DNA from: Actinomycetota bacterium
Lineage (GTDB): Bacteria > Actinomycetota > JAHEXW01 > JAGVPG01
Direction of reading: 5' to 3'
Length of the DNA stretch: 47,842 nt
NCBI GenBank assembly: GCA_020052375.1
Contig: JAGVPG010000021.1
Coordinates: forward strand, 81,969 to 129,810
Shown here: piece by piece, positions 7,423 to 17,094 of the stretch
How the letters are laid out: every line of letters begins with the position of its first letter
How positions within the stretch are numbered: position 1 is the first letter of the stretch
The notes under the pieces: model-generated
What the model was told of the DNA's origin: nothing
What the model saw: the letters and a program-made list of their open reading frames with translations, nothing else
Databases searched by the model: none
Position numbers and translations under genes: made by a program

Positions 7423-9072
7423 TTACACTTCCATGATCACCGGCATCACCATAGGCCGCCGCCTGGTGGACTTGAACAGATATCTGGATAATGAATCACG
7501 TATGTGCATCTTAAGGACGCTCTCGTCGATAATACTATCAGAAGCGCACTGTTCAAGAGTTGCGATGACGTCCGTCTTTGCCTCTTCGATCAGGTCTTTT
7601 GTTTCTTTAGGGTAGACGAAACCGCGGGATACGATATCCGGTCCTGATATTATCTGTCCCGTCTGACGGTTGATCCCAACGACGACGATAAAAACGCCGT
7701 CTCTGGAAAGCCGCATCCTGTCTCGAAGGACCACGTCTCCTATGTCGCCTATGCCGAGACCGTCGACGAACATCGCGCCGGCCGAGACGTTCCGACCGGG
7801 TTGTGCTTTCCCCTGTTTGAAAGTGACGACATTACCATTCTCGACGATGAAGATGTTCTCTTTCGGGATGCCCATGCTTGAAGCCAGATCGGTGTGGTGT
7901 TTGAGATGCCTGTATTCCCCATGCATGGGTATGAAGTATTTCGGCTTGACAAGACTCAACATCAGCCGGAGTTCCTCGCGAGAAGCGTGGCCGGATACAT
8001 GGACGCCGGAGCCCTCTTCATAGAAAACGCGAGTGCCTATCCTGAATAGCTGATCGATAGTACGAGCGACCGATTTCTCATTACCCGGGACGGGCGTTGC
8101 TGAAAGAACGACCGTATCGCCGGGGACCAGTTTGATGTGTTTGTGATCGTGCGAGGCAAGGCGCGCCAGCGCCGACATCGGTTCGCCCTGGCTGCCGGTC
8201 GCTATGATGACTATCTCATAAGGAGGATAGTCGTTGACCTCGTGAAGCCCGATGATGGTATTTCCGGGTATGTTCAAGTAACCGAGTTCCGTAGCTATCT
8301 GAACGTTGTTTCTCATACTGCGTCCGGCTATAGCCACTTTGCGGTCGTTCTTGTACGCCATATCCAGCACCTGCTGGATGCGATGGATATGCGAGGAAAA
8401 ACAGCATACGACCACGCGTTGCAGTGCGTCCTTAAAGACGCGGTCGAGGGCTTCACCCACTGACTTTTCGGTCTTAGTCCCCCCGGGAGACTCGGCATTC
8501 GTACTATCTCCCATATAAAGAAGAACGCCACGGTCACCGAGTTTTACGAATTTATTCAGCTCCGTCATCCAACCGTCGACCGGCGTAGTGTCCAGCTTGA
8601 AATCGCCTGATAGGACTATCGTTCCTTCAGGAGTGTCAATAGCCAAGCCGACACCGTCAGGGACACTATGGCTGACATGGATAAAGGATACATTGAACGG
8701 CCCCGCGTCGATCACGCTTTCCGTGTTGATCTCTACAAGGTTCACATCGTCGAGCATCCTGTGTTCGGCTAGTTTATCTTTAGCCAGGCCCAGCGTTAGC
8801 CTTGTTCCGTAAACCGGTGTGTTTATCTGTTTTAGGAGATAAGGTAAGGCGCCGGTGTGGTCCTCATGGCCGTGTGTCAAGAATACGCCTCTTACTTTGC
8901 GCTTATTGCGCAAAACGTAAGAAAAATCCGGCAAGACAAGATCGATGCCGAGCATCTCATCATCAGGAAACATGAGGCCCGCATCGATGATGATGAGGTC
9001 GTTTTCATATTCGATGATAAGCATATTCTTGCCGACTTCACCGAAGCCGCCAAGCGGTATGATCTTAAGCAC
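7423..9072 (-). CDS. rnj: Ribonuclease J
   Basis: RNase J is an endo- and 5'-3' exoribonuclease of the metallo-beta-lactamase/beta-CASP family that matures rRNA and degrades mRNA. The zinc motif HGHEDH is at residues 67-72. A beta-CASP insert follows (ATGSQGEPMSAL, then a VHVSGHAS segment), then the C-terminal domain. The 549-residue length is standard. It overlaps the end of dapA by 1 bp and is followed after 1 nt by ftsK. The dapA-rnj-ftsK order is common in Actinobacteria and Firmicutes. Confidence 0.96.
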   Translation of the reverse strand: MLKIIPLGGFGEVGKNMLIIEYENDLIIIDAGLMFPDDEMLGIDLVLPDFSYVLRNKRKVRGVFLTHGHEDHTGALPYLLKQINTPVYGTRLTLGLAKDKLAEHRMLDDVNLVEINTESVIDAGPFNVSFIHVSHSVPDGVGLAIDTPEGTIVLSGDFKLDTTPVDGWMTELNKFVKLGDRGVLLYMGDSTNAESPGGTKTEKSVGEALDRVFKDALQRVVVCCFSSHIHRIQQVLDMAYKNDRKVAIAGRSMRNNVQIATELGYLNIPGNTIIGLHEVNDYPPYEIVIIATGSQGEPMSALARLASHDHKHIKLVPGDTVVLSATPVPGNEKSVARTIDQLFRIGTRVFYEEGSGVHVSGHASREELRLMLSLVKPKYFIPMHGEYRHLKHHTDLASSMGIPKENIFIVENGNVVTFKQGKAQPGRNVSAGAMFVDGLGIGDIGDVVLRDRMRLSRDGVFIVVVGINRQTGQIISGPDIVSRGFVYPKETKDLIEEAKTDVIATLEQCASDSIIDESVLKMHIRDSLSRYLFKSTRRRPMVMPVIMEV

Positions 9073-9950
9073 TAGACCAGTCCTAAGCCTGATAAAACGT
9101 TTTTGATCTTTGACTTTTCCTCATCTGTGGCTTCGACCAGCGGTGACCTTAGACTGCCGACGTTCATGCCCACCATGTTCAAAGCGGCTTTTACAGGTAT
9201 CGGATTAGAATTAATAAATAACACTTTGAACAGCGGCGCAAGTTTCTGATGGATCCTAAGCGCTTTTACATTATTGCCTGCCGCGTATGCTTCGATCATC
9301 TCTTTCATATCGTTCCCGACGATATGCGAAGACACGCTTATGACACCGTCACCGCCAAGACAAAGAATCGGAAGTGTCAGAAAATCCTCTCCGCTATATA
9401 AAAGGAAATCATCTGAGGTATCACTAACGATCTTCGATACCTGCTCAAGGTCTCCGCTTGCCTCTTTGACACCGACGATATTCTCGACCTCAGAAAGCTT
9501 TATGATCGTTTCGGCCTCGACGTTCTTCCCAGTTCTTCCAGGGATGTTATACAGGATCAAAGGAAGGCCGGTGTTCTCGGCTATCGTCTTGAAATGCGCG
9601 AAAAATCCCGCCTGTGAGGGTTTGTTATAATACGGCGCTACCTGAAGGCTCGCGTCAACACCAGCGCCTTCAGCGCCTTTCGTCAGGTATAATGCCTCTT
9701 TAGTTGAGTTGCTGCCGCTTCCCGCGATGACTGAAGCGCGTCCCGAAACGGTGGATTTTACGACCTTATAAAGCTCTACGGACTCCTCCATAGTGAGCGT
9801 GCATGATTCGCCGGTCGTGCCTGTAATGACCAGGCCGTCGGATCCGTTATTGACAAGATGGTCCGCGAGTCTAGCGGCCGCCTCATAGTCTACTGACAGA
9901 TCGTCCTTGAACGGTGTCACCATAGCTGTTATGAGTTTTCCAAAATCCAA
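9072..9950 (-). CDS. dapA: 4-hydroxy-tetrahydrodipicolinate synthase
   Basis: DapA condenses pyruvate with aspartate semialdehyde in lysine and diaminopimelate synthesis. The TIM-barrel family marks are present: the Schiff-base lysine in VGVKEASGD, the LYNIPGRTG tyrosine loop and TTGESCTL near the N-terminus. A GTG at 9957-9959 overlaps the dapB stop but abuts its Shine-Dalgarno directly. I prefer the TTG at 9948-9950, which lies 8 nt past GGGAGG (9959-9964) and yields LDFGKLITAMVTPF, close to the family N-terminus. It is coupled with dapB upstream. Confidence 0.94.
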   Translation of the reverse strand: MDFGKLITAMVTPFKDDLSVDYEAAARLADHLVNNGSDGLVITGTTGESCTLTMEESVELYKVVKSTVSGRASVIAGSGSNSTKEALYLTKGAEGAGVDASLQVAPYYNKPSQAGFFAHFKTIAENTGLPLILYNIPGRTGKNVEAETIIKLSEVENIVGVKEASGDLEQVSKIVSDTSDDFLLYSGEDFLTLPILCLGGDGVISVSSHIVGNDMKEMIEAYAAGNNVKALRIHQKLAPLFKVLFINSNPIPVKAALNMVGMNVGSLRSPLVEATDEEKSKIKNVLSGLGLV

Positions 9951-9955
9951 CAGAT

Positions 9956-10756
9956 TCACCTCCCGATATCCATTAAGTTTTCAAGTCCATATGTAAGGCC
10001 TCGACGGGTGCCGACGGCTTTTACGGCCATTATGACTCCCGGCATAAAAGACTCACGGCCGATGGAATCGTGCCTGATCGTAAGTGTCTGCGCTAGACCT
10101 CCGAAGATGACCTCCTGGTGAGCTACCAGACCGGGCAGTCTCACGCTATGTATGTGCACTCCGTTTTTTACGCCGCCGCGAGCGCATTCCAGGGTCTCTT
10201 TTTCACCATCTTTAAGCCGCGGCGTCTCTTTATCGCCGACCATCCCTGCTGTCTTTAATGACGTACCGGATGGAGCATCCGCTTTACCGGAGTGATGCAA
10301 CTCGATGACCTCGCATCCGTCCATATATTTCGATGCCATCTTTGCCATCTCCATCATGAGAACGGCACCGACTGCAAAATTCGGCGCGACTATGATGTTT
10401 GTTTTTGAACCTTCAAGCGCCGCCTTTATTTCGGAAAGGTCCGCCTCAGCCAATCCTGTAGTACCGATGACCGCGTTGACAGACGCGTTTATTGCCGCTT
10501 TTACGTTGTATAGGACGGTATCCGGATGCGTAAAATCCACCATTACTTCAGGCTTCCCGGCCAGCATAGAGTCGACATCAGAAAAACAACTTATGGAGTC
10601 GGCTTTGCCTCCCAATTGAGATCTAAATATCTCATCCGGAAAACCATCTTTAAGATCGGCACAGGATGTGAGCTCGAGTTCCGTATCGTCAAGGACCGCC
10701 ATGCATACCTGTCGGCCCATTTTGCCGGAAGCCCCGTTAACGGCCACCTTCAACAT
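9956..10756 (-). CDS. dapB: 4-hydroxy-tetrahydrodipicolinate reductase
   Basis: DapB reduces the DapA product with NAD(P)H. The N-terminal nucleotide-binding loop is VNGASGKMGR (residues 6-15). The substrate-binding segment ELHHSGKADAPSGTS has the conserved His-His and Lys residues, and the NPVV-like IGTTGL turn is present. The 266-residue length is normal. The ATG at 10756 follows AAGGAG by about 10 nt, only 5 nt after the M16 peptidase stop. The end overlaps the dapA region, so dapB and dapA form one translational unit. Confidence 0.95.
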   Translation of the reverse strand: MLKVAVNGASGKMGRQVCMAVLDDTELELTSCADLKDGFPDEIFRSQLGGKADSISCFSDVDSMLAGKPEVMVDFTHPDTVLYNVKAAINASVNAVIGTTGLAEADLSEIKAALEGSKTNIIVAPNFAVGAVLMMEMAKMASKYMDGCEVIELHHSGKADAPSGTSLKTAGMVGDKETPRLKDGEKETLECARGGVKNGVHIHSVRLPGLVAHQEVIFGGLAQTLTIRHDSIGRESFMPGVIMAVKAVGTRRGLTYGLENLMDIGR

Positions 10757-10761
10757 AACGA

Positions 10762-12066
10762 TCAGACTCCTTCGCGTATATCATCGAATCCTTTTATGCT
10801 GACTTTGCTCTCAGGGCTGATTATAGTCAAAACCTTCGGCCTATTAAGGACGTCTGCCGCGACTCTTTTTATTTCGTCCCCGGATACGGCTTCAACCCTT
10901 TCGACCAGCTGGTCGATAGACAAAAGTTCCGTCTCATAGGTTGCGGCCTTGCCAAGCCTTGTCATCCGTGTCGTATTGTCCTCAAAACCGAGCAGCATGC
11001 TTCCTTTTATATGATCCTTAGCCCTGGTTATTTCCTTTTCCAAAGCCCCTTTATCTGCTATATCGTATATCTCTTTGGAAATCAGGTCTAGCACCTTTTC
11101 GGTCTGCGCCGGCGTCGTGCCGGCGTACACCCCCATTACTCCCGTCTCTAAGAACTGTGAGTGAAATGAGTATATGGAATATACCAGGCCGCGTCGCTCG
11201 CGGACATCCTGAAACAATCTGGAGCTCATACCGCCGCCGAGGATCGTATCTATCAGCGCCAGAGCGAAACGATCAGGATGATCTACTGCAAGTCCCTCCA
11301 TTGCGTAGCAGATATGAGACTGCTGTGTAGACCTTTTAAAGACCGTCATATGGGAAACGGGGTTTCGAGAGACTTTCTGCTTGAGATTCCGTTCGCCGCG
11401 ATTGGCCTTAAAACAGTCTTTAACCAGCTTGACAAGGTCATCATGAAGTAGGTTACCGGCACCCGCGACTACGATGTTGGCAGCCGCATAATTCTTATCG
11501 AAGAAAGAAAGGATGTCGTTTCTTCTGATGCGTTTAATAGAAGAGAAACTGCCCAGGATCCGTCGGCTAAGAGGATGCTCGTTGAAAAGCTCCTGGTCAA
11601 GCAGATCAAAAACCAGGTCGGACGGCGAGTCCTCGTGCATCTGTATCTCTTCGACAACGACATTCCGTTCAGCCGATATCTCTTTCGGGACAAAACTTGA
11701 GTTCTCGATCATATCGGCTATCACATCGATTGCCAGAGGCAAGTGCTCGTCTAAGACTTTAGCGTAGAAACATGTATATTCTTTGGCGGAGAAAGCATTA
11801 AGTTCTCCACCGATGGCATCGAACGTCTCCGCTATATCTCTGGCGGAACGTTTCGGCGTCCCCTTAAAAACAAGATGTTCCAGAAAATGCCCGATACCGC
11901 TCTTATCCGCAGGTTCGTCACGGGTTCCTGATCCTATCCAGAAACCTAACGACACCGAACGAGCCACAGGGATATGTTCGGTGATGACTCTAAGACCGTT
12001 TCTTAAGTTGTCTCTTTCAAAGAAGTGTGACCCGCTCAATATGTATCTACTTGCGCCCGTTGTCAC
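10762..12066 (-). CDS. M16 family zinc peptidase (insulinase/processing-peptidase type)
   Basis: This is a pitrilysin-family peptidase of the kind found next to pnp in many bacteria. The inverted zinc motif HFLEH is at residues 60-64, with the further glutamate in the ERNVVVEEI helix. The C-terminal half shows the conserved GGGMSSRLFQDVRE and RGLVYSIYS segments. About 434 residues is a typical one-polypeptide half-clamp. The GTG at 12064-12066 lies inside the pnp end. A TTG at 12037-12039 just after the pnp stop is an alternative, and neither has a clear ribosome-binding site. The physiological substrate is unknown. Confidence 0.93.
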   Translation of the reverse strand: MTTGASRYILSGSHFFERDNLRNGLRVITEHIPVARSVSLGFWIGSGTRDEPADKSGIGHFLEHLVFKGTPKRSARDIAETFDAIGGELNAFSAKEYTCFYAKVLDEHLPLAIDVIADMIENSSFVPKEISAERNVVVEEIQMHEDSPSDLVFDLLDQELFNEHPLSRRILGSFSSIKRIRRNDILSFFDKNYAAANIVVAGAGNLLHDDLVKLVKDCFKANRGERNLKQKVSRNPVSHMTVFKRSTQQSHICYAMEGLAVDHPDRFALALIDTILGGGMSSRLFQDVRERRGLVYSIYSFHSQFLETGVMGVYAGTTPAQTEKVLDLISKEIYDIADKGALEKEITRAKDHIKGSMLLGFEDNTTRMTRLGKAATYETELLSIDQLVERVEAVSGDEIKRVAADVLNRPKVLTIISPESKVSIKGFDDIREGV

Positions 12067-14155
12067 CGGGCTTGGAAGACTTTGCTCCGGCGACTGCCAG
12101 GCTGACCCTTCCCTGATTATCGACGCCTATGACGTCTACAAGTAACTTTTGGCCGATCTTGACGACGTCCTCCACCTTTTCCACTCTATGTGGCGCCAGT
12201 TTCGAGATATGTACAAGACCGTCTCTACCTGGAACTATCTCGACAAAAGCGCCGAACGGCGCGATCGAGACAACCGTACCCATGTATTGTTCGCCCGCGG
12301 CGACCGGTTTGGGCGGTGCCGTAAGCCGTTCGATGATATCTTTCGCCTTATCCGCTGTCGCGACATCTTTTCCGGTTATGAATACCTGGCCGGTATCCTC
12401 GATGTCGATGGCCGCGCCCGTCTCTTCGATGATACTCCTGATCATCTTGCCGCCGGGGCCGATGACTTCTCGTATCTTGTCGGTCGGTATCGTTATCGTA
12501 ATGACCCTTGGAGCATATTTCGATAGTTCCGACCGAGTTTCCGGAAGGACCTCCTCCATCTTATCAAGCATGAAAAGACGCGCCGTTTTGGCTTTTTCAA
12601 GAGCTTTTGATATCGAATCTAATGAGATCCCACCTATCTTGGCGTCCATCTGCCAGGCTGTGATCCCGTTCCTCGTACCCGCTATTTTGAAGTCCATATC
12701 TCCCATGAAGTCTTCTATGCCCATGATATCCGTCAATACGGTCTCTTTGTCGCCTTCCTGGATCAATCCCATCGCTACACCGGCAACTGGTCGTTTTATA
12801 GGCACACCGGCGTCCATAAGAGCCAGGCTTCCGGCACATACGCTGGCCATTGAGCTGCTACCGTTGGACTCAAGCACTTCGGATACCAACCTTATAGCGT
12901 ACGGAAACGCTTCGTCACCAGGTATTACAGGGAATAGAGCACTCTCCACCAGCGCGCCATGTCCTATCTCGCGTCTTTTCGGTCCCCGCATAAATCCGGT
13001 CTCACCTGTAGAGAACGGCGGGAAATTATAGTGATGGATGAACCGTTTGAATTCTTCCACGCCAAGTCCGTCTATCTTCTGGACCTCGCCCATGGCGCCA
13101 AGGGTGAGCGCGGACAGGACCTGAGTCTGCCCTCTTGTAAAGAGACCGGAACCATGAGCTCTGGGAAGAAGAGTGACTTCGCACGATATATGTCTGATCT
13201 CATCGGGATCTCTACCATCGACACGTTTGTTCTCCTCCGTAATGATCCGGCGCATCTCTTTCTTTTCGGCGTCATTCAGGGCTTTCCTTATATCCCAGCA
13301 CTTCTCTTCCATGACGTCTTCAAACTCGTTTTCAACTCTCTCTTTTAGGGCCTTAAGGGCCTTTTTTCTCTCAGCTCTATCGGTCATAGACATAGCTTTT
13401 TTCATGTCTTCTTTGATGAAATCAAAGACTTTCGTCCGGAGTTCATCATCAGGTTTCTGGGGTTCGAATGCTCTCTTGGGTACGCCGACCTGCGCAGCTA
13501 ACTGTTCCTGGATATCTATTAGTTTCTTGATCTCCAGACTGGCTTTATCGATAGCGTCGAGCATCGTCTGTTCATCGACTTCATCCGCTTCGCCTTCGAC
13601 CATGATGATCTCGTCTTTTGTACCGGCCACTATGATGTCGACAAGGCTTCTTGTTAGTTCTTCATATGTAGGATTGAAGACTACCTGATCGTCGACAATA
13701 CCTACTCTTATGGCAGCAAGCGGGCCGTTGAACGGTATGTCGGATATCGACATGGCTGCGGATGCGCCCAGCATGGCCAGGACATCCGGCGGGTTTATCT
13801 GGTCGGCTGAAAGGATCGTCGCTATGACATGAACGTCCGTAACGAATCCATCAGGAAACGAGGGGCGTATCGGCCTGTCGATCAACCTGGCTGTAAGGAT
13901 CGAGGTCTCACTTGGCCGGCCCTCCCTTTTTAGGAATCCGCCCGGTATCTTGCCCGCGGCATACATCCTTTCCTCTACATCGACCGTCAAAGGAAAGAAC
14001 TCCGCGTTCTTTATAAGTTCATCTTTTGCAACGGCTGTGACCAGTACCAAAGAGTCACCGCACTGTACGGTGACGGCACCATTGGCCTGTTTGGCCAGGT
14101 TTCCTGTTTCGAGGGTCATGGTCTTGCCATTGATCTCAGTTGAAATGGTTACCAC
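12047..14155 (-). CDS. pnp: Polyribonucleotide nucleotidyltransferase (PNPase)
   Basis: PNPase degrades RNA from the 3' end with phosphate and can add tails. The 702-residue protein has the full domain order: two RNase PH cores joined by an all-helical linker, a KH domain (about 550-610, IREVIGPGGKMIRSI) and an S1 domain (about 620-690, GTVVSIAPFGAFVEIVPGRDG). The start is GTG at 14153-14155 with GGAGGT about 11 nt upstream. It follows rpsO, the classic rpsO-pnp pair, and overlaps the start of the M16 peptidase gene. Confidence 0.97.
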   Translation of the reverse strand: MVTISTEINGKTMTLETGNLAKQANGAVTVQCGDSLVLVTAVAKDELIKNAEFFPLTVDVEERMYAAGKIPGGFLKREGRPSETSILTARLIDRPIRPSFPDGFVTDVHVIATILSADQINPPDVLAMLGASAAMSISDIPFNGPLAAIRVGIVDDQVVFNPTYEELTRSLVDIIVAGTKDEIIMVEGEADEVDEQTMLDAIDKASLEIKKLIDIQEQLAAQVGVPKRAFEPQKPDDELRTKVFDFIKEDMKKAMSMTDRAERKKALKALKERVENEFEDVMEEKCWDIRKALNDAEKKEMRRIITEENKRVDGRDPDEIRHISCEVTLLPRAHGSGLFTRGQTQVLSALTLGAMGEVQKIDGLGVEEFKRFIHHYNFPPFSTGETGFMRGPKRREIGHGALVESALFPVIPGDEAFPYAIRLVSEVLESNGSSSMASVCAGSLALMDAGVPIKRPVAGVAMGLIQEGDKETVLTDIMGIEDFMGDMDFKIAGTRNGITAWQMDAKIGGISLDSISKALEKAKTARLFMLDKMEEVLPETRSELSKYAPRVITITIPTDKIREVIGPGGKMIRSIIEETGAAIDIEDTGQVFITGKDVATADKAKDIIERLTAPPKPVAAGEQYMGTVVSIAPFGAFVEIVPGRDGLVHISKLAPHRVEKVEDVVKIGQKLLVDVIGVDNQGRVSLAVAGAKSSKPGDNGRK

Positions 14156-14213
14156 TATCTAAGACTACCTCCATTGATTTGACTATCGATCAAAATGACT
14201 TCCGTGCTGGATA

Positions 14214-14483
14214 TCAGCGACGCAGTCCGAGCTTGCCTATGACGGTATCATAGCGGCTCGGATCGACAGTCTTGACATAGTTGAGCAGTTTGCGTCGTTG
14301 ACCGACCATCATGAGAAGGCCGCGTCTTGAGTGGTTGTCTTTCTTGTGGGTCTTAAGATGTTCCGTAAGCTCGTTGATGCGGCTTGTCAGTAAGGCAATC
14401 TGCACCTCGGGAGAACCTGTATCCTCCTCGTGCGTCTTGAAGTTTTCGATTATCGACTGTTTATCCTCTTTTTTAAGTGACAT
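14214..14483 (-). CDS. rpsO: 30S ribosomal protein S15
   Basis: S15 is a primary 16S rRNA-binding protein of the small subunit platform. The 89-residue product is the canonical length, with the [15 protein letters not shown] and [12 protein letters not shown] signature segments and the YD...GLRR end. It lies between ribF and pnp, as in most bacteria. A Shine-Dalgarno GAGGAG is visible just upstream (14496-14503 region). Confidence 0.97.
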   Translation of the reverse strand: MSLKKEDKQSIIENFKTHEEDTGSPEVQIALLTSRINELTEHLKTHKKDNHSRRGLLMMVGQRRKLLNYVKTVDPSRYDTVIGKLGLRR

Positions 14484-14516
14484 TAAAGCTTCTCTTTTCC
14501 TCCTCTCTGATCCGAT

Positions 14517-15404
14517 TTATAATCTTATCATATCTTCGAGTTTTGTTGTATCGTCACGCAGTTGTCCGATCAGACTTTCTCTATCCTTGAACTCCACTTC
14601 ATCCCTGATCCTTGACACCAACTCGACTAGGAGTTCCTTTCCGTAAAGCTCGAACATCTCCCCCGGTATATGGACTTCTATAACCGGGTGGCTGCGTCTG
14701 TGAAATGTAGGTGCCAGCCCTACATTTACCAGGCAGCGGTACATATGGTCGCTTAGATTGACGATACCGGCGTAAACTCCGGTCTTGGGAAGACATAGAT
14801 CGGGATCGGGCCTAAGATTGGCAGTCGGGAAACCTAGTGACGCACCAAGGCTCTCACCCTGTACCACAAGGCCGTTTAATGAAGGGTTGCGACCGAGCAT
14901 CTTGCGGCATGCCGCTATGTCGCCTTTCTTCAAGAATGCCCTGATCTTAGAACTGCCGACTTTATTGCCGTTTATCTTTAAAAATGGAGCGATGGTTAGT
15001 TTGAAGCCGTGGACTGCCGCATAACGGGTCACAAAGTCGATGTCTCCCCTTCTTTCCTTGCCGAACTTGAAGTCCTTGCCGACTATAAGCTCCTTTACGT
15101 TCAGTGGTAAAACGACACTGTCAAGGAAGGCTTCGGGATCCAGCAGAGAAAATCTCTTGTCGAATTTGATCAGTTTGACCTCGTCAACGCCGAGCGCCTT
15201 TATCAGACGCACACGGAGATCGGTCGGAGTCAAGATCTCCGGATGGCTTTCCGGTTCCAGTGTTTTCAAGGGGTGCCTGTCGAATGTCAGGACGACGCTT
15301 CGAAGATGGTTCCCCGTCGCTTTCTCGACCACCATTCTGATTATCGATTGGTGTCCGACGTGGACGCCGTCAAAACGGCCGATCGTAACAATGCTACCGG
15401 TCAT
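14517..15404 (-). CDS. ribF: Bifunctional riboflavin kinase / FAD synthetase
   Basis: RibF converts riboflavin to FMN and then FAD. The N-terminal adenylyltransferase domain carries GRFDGVHVGHQ (residues 8-18, with the H-x-G-H motif) and a VGKDFKFGKERRG loop. The C-terminal flavokinase domain has the GASLGFPTANL motif and GVYAG. The 295-residue length is normal for the fused enzyme. It overlaps the end of truB by 11 bp, in the standard truB-ribF-rpsO order. Confidence 0.96.
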   Translation of the reverse strand: MTGSIVTIGRFDGVHVGHQSIIRMVVEKATGNHLRSVVLTFDRHPLKTLEPESHPEILTPTDLRVRLIKALGVDEVKLIKFDKRFSLLDPEAFLDSVVLPLNVKELIVGKDFKFGKERRGDIDFVTRYAAVHGFKLTIAPFLKINGNKVGSSKIRAFLKKGDIAACRKMLGRNPSLNGLVVQGESLGASLGFPTANLRPDPDLCLPKTGVYAGIVNLSDHMYRCLVNVGLAPTFHRRSHPVIEVHIPGEMFELYGKELLVELVSRIRDEVEFKDRESLIGQLRDDTTKLEDMIRL

Positions 15405-16104
15405 TGCATGAACCGTTCATAGGGATAAGGAAATCATCGATAGCTCCTTTTTGAAACAACTGTTCGATCTCGTCAACGGTATGAGCTGTATCAACACTAT
15501 AAGGACCGGAAGATAGCCGTCTGAGATCAGCGACATGAGCGCCGCAGCCCAAAGCCCGGCCGATATCTGAAGCGAGTGAACGGATGTATGTACCGCTGCC
15601 GCATTCAACGATGATATCCAGAGTGGGTTCATCTCCTGTATCCATTGATAACAGCTCGATCTTATGGATGACGACTGTTTTTTCCGGCGGATCGACATCT
15701 ATCCCTTGTCTTGCGTATTTGTACAGCGGCTTGCCTTTCACTTTTACCGCTGAGACTACGGGCACCGTCTGCCGTATCTCGCCGGTGAATGACTCGAGCA
15801 CCTCCTCGACTTCTGCTCTAGAGATGCCGGATACTTGTGCTGTCGAGACTATTTTGCCTGAGGCGTCAAAAGAGTCCGTCTCGATACCTAAGCGGATCAT
15901 AGTGCGATATGTCTTTCCGTCTGACATGATAAACCTTGAGAGTTTTGTGGCTTTACCGGACAATACTATTAGAAGGCCAGTTGCGTCAGGGTCCAGAGTC
16001 CCCGTATGGCCTAGCTTCCTGGTCTTGAGAACCCTTCTCAGGCTGGCTATAACATCATGTGACGTGCAGCCTTTGGTTTTATCAACAAGGATCATGCCGT
16101 CCAT
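15394..16104 (-). CDS. truB: tRNA pseudouridine(55) synthase
   Basis: TruB makes the universal pseudouridine 55 in the T-loop of tRNA. The catalytic aspartate lies in GHTGTLDPDATGLL. The KGCTSHDV start and the ECGSGTYIRSLASDIG segment are family hallmarks. At 236 residues it is short and lacks the C-terminal PUA-like extension of longer TruB proteins. It starts immediately after the nrnA stop (16105), so the two are translationally coupled. Confidence 0.95.
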   Translation of the reverse strand: MDGMILVDKTKGCTSHDVIASLRRVLKTRKLGHTGTLDPDATGLLIVLSGKATKLSRFIMSDGKTYRTMIRLGIETDSFDASGKIVSTAQVSGISRAEVEEVLESFTGEIRQTVPVVSAVKVKGKPLYKYARQGIDVDPPEKTVVIHKIELLSMDTGDEPTLDIIVECGSGTYIRSLASDIGRALGCGAHVADLRRLSSGPYSVDTAHTVDEIEQLFQKGAIDDFLIPMNGSCNDR

Positions 16105-17094
16105 CTATTCATCAGCCCCGGTCGCGCTCTTTACAATCGTCTTGATCTGAGTCATCAGTGTGTCTTCGTCCATATCCGTCGAGAATCCGGCTGCCATGGC
16201 GTGGCCTCCGCCGCCGAATGTCTCAGCCAGATGGCCGACATCGACAGAACCTGTTGACCTCAAGCTGACCTTGAGACCGTTGTCAATCTCCTTTACCAGG
16301 ACGGCGACTTTGACATCGCTGACCGACCTCAATATATCGACCAGGTCTTCAGCATCGGATGGTCTGGTGCCCGTGTTCAAAAAGTCCTCGGCTTTAATAA
16401 AACTTGAGATGACGCCCGTTTCCTGATCCATATGAGTTTTGAGGTAAGCCACGCCGAATAGTTTTATTCTGGCAAGCGACTGGTTCTCGAACATATTTCT
16501 AAAAACAAACCCTGGGTCGACTCCGTTCTCCAGAAGTTCGGCAGCCGACCTCATCGTGTCCGGGCGGGTGCTTGAATACTGGAACCTACCCGTATCGGCG
16601 ACGATACCGGTGTACAAGCAGACAGCCATATTGTTATCGATCGGCTCTCCGGTAATAACCGATAACCTTTTTATCAATTCGTAGACTATCTCGGAGCAAG
16701 AAGCTCTCTTCTCATCGACGAGGTTTAGCGATGCGAACTGTGTGTTACCTCTATGATGGTCGATATTGACCGTCTTATCGATTGAATCAAAGGCGCCTTC
16801 CGTCTCTCCGAGGCGGTCTTTAGTGCTGCAGTCTATAGCTATAAAAACATCGATGTCGGAGGGTATGGATGATGTATCGACCATGCTGTCGGATGCCGGT
16901 AGAAAACGGTACTGATCTGGAAACACCTGCTCGGCACCCGATGTCATGAAGACGGATTTGGATATGGATTCCAAATACATCCCCAACGCAAGGGTCGAAC
17001 CGATAGCGTCGCCATCAGGATTGATATGCGTAGCCAGAGCGAATCGATCGTGTTTCATGATAAGATCCGTCAATCGGCCGAAATCCTTATCCAT
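16105..17094 (-). CDS. nrnA: Bifunctional oligoribonuclease / pAp phosphatase (NrnA-like DHH protein)
   Basis: NrnA degrades short RNA oligomers and dephosphorylates 3'-phosphoadenosine 5'-phosphate. The DHH family motifs are visible: THINPDGDAIGS near residue 20, FIAIDCS, NIDHHRGN (the DHH core), and the DHHA1 domain ending GGGGHAMAAGFS. The 329-residue length is typical. It overlaps rbfA by 8 bp and abuts truB, the conserved rbfA-nrnA-truB order. Confidence 0.94.
   Translation of the reverse strand: MDKDFGRLTDLIMKHDRFALATHINPDGDAIGSTLALGMYLESISKSVFMTSGAEQVFPDQYRFLPASDSMVDTSSIPSDIDVFIAIDCSTKDRLGETEGAFDSIDKTVNIDHHRGNTQFASLNLVDEKRASCSEIVYELIKRLSVITGEPIDNNMAVCLYTGIVADTGRFQYSSTRPDTMRSAAELLENGVDPGFVFRNMFENQSLARIKLFGVAYLKTHMDQETGVISSFIKAEDFLNTGTRPSDAEDLVDILRSVSDVKVAVLVKEIDNGLKVSLRSTGSVDVGHLAETFGGGGHAMAAGFSTDMDEDTLMTQIKTIVKSATGADE

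Noticed and set aside
12129-13031. 300-codon plus-strand open frame opposite pnp
   Set aside because: It is the antisense shadow of pnp codons. The pnp protein is fully conserved across the same bases.
14160-14213. Terminator between rpsO and pnp
   Set aside because: The only inverted repeat (TTGAT...ATCAA) has a five-base A/T-rich stem and no T-run.
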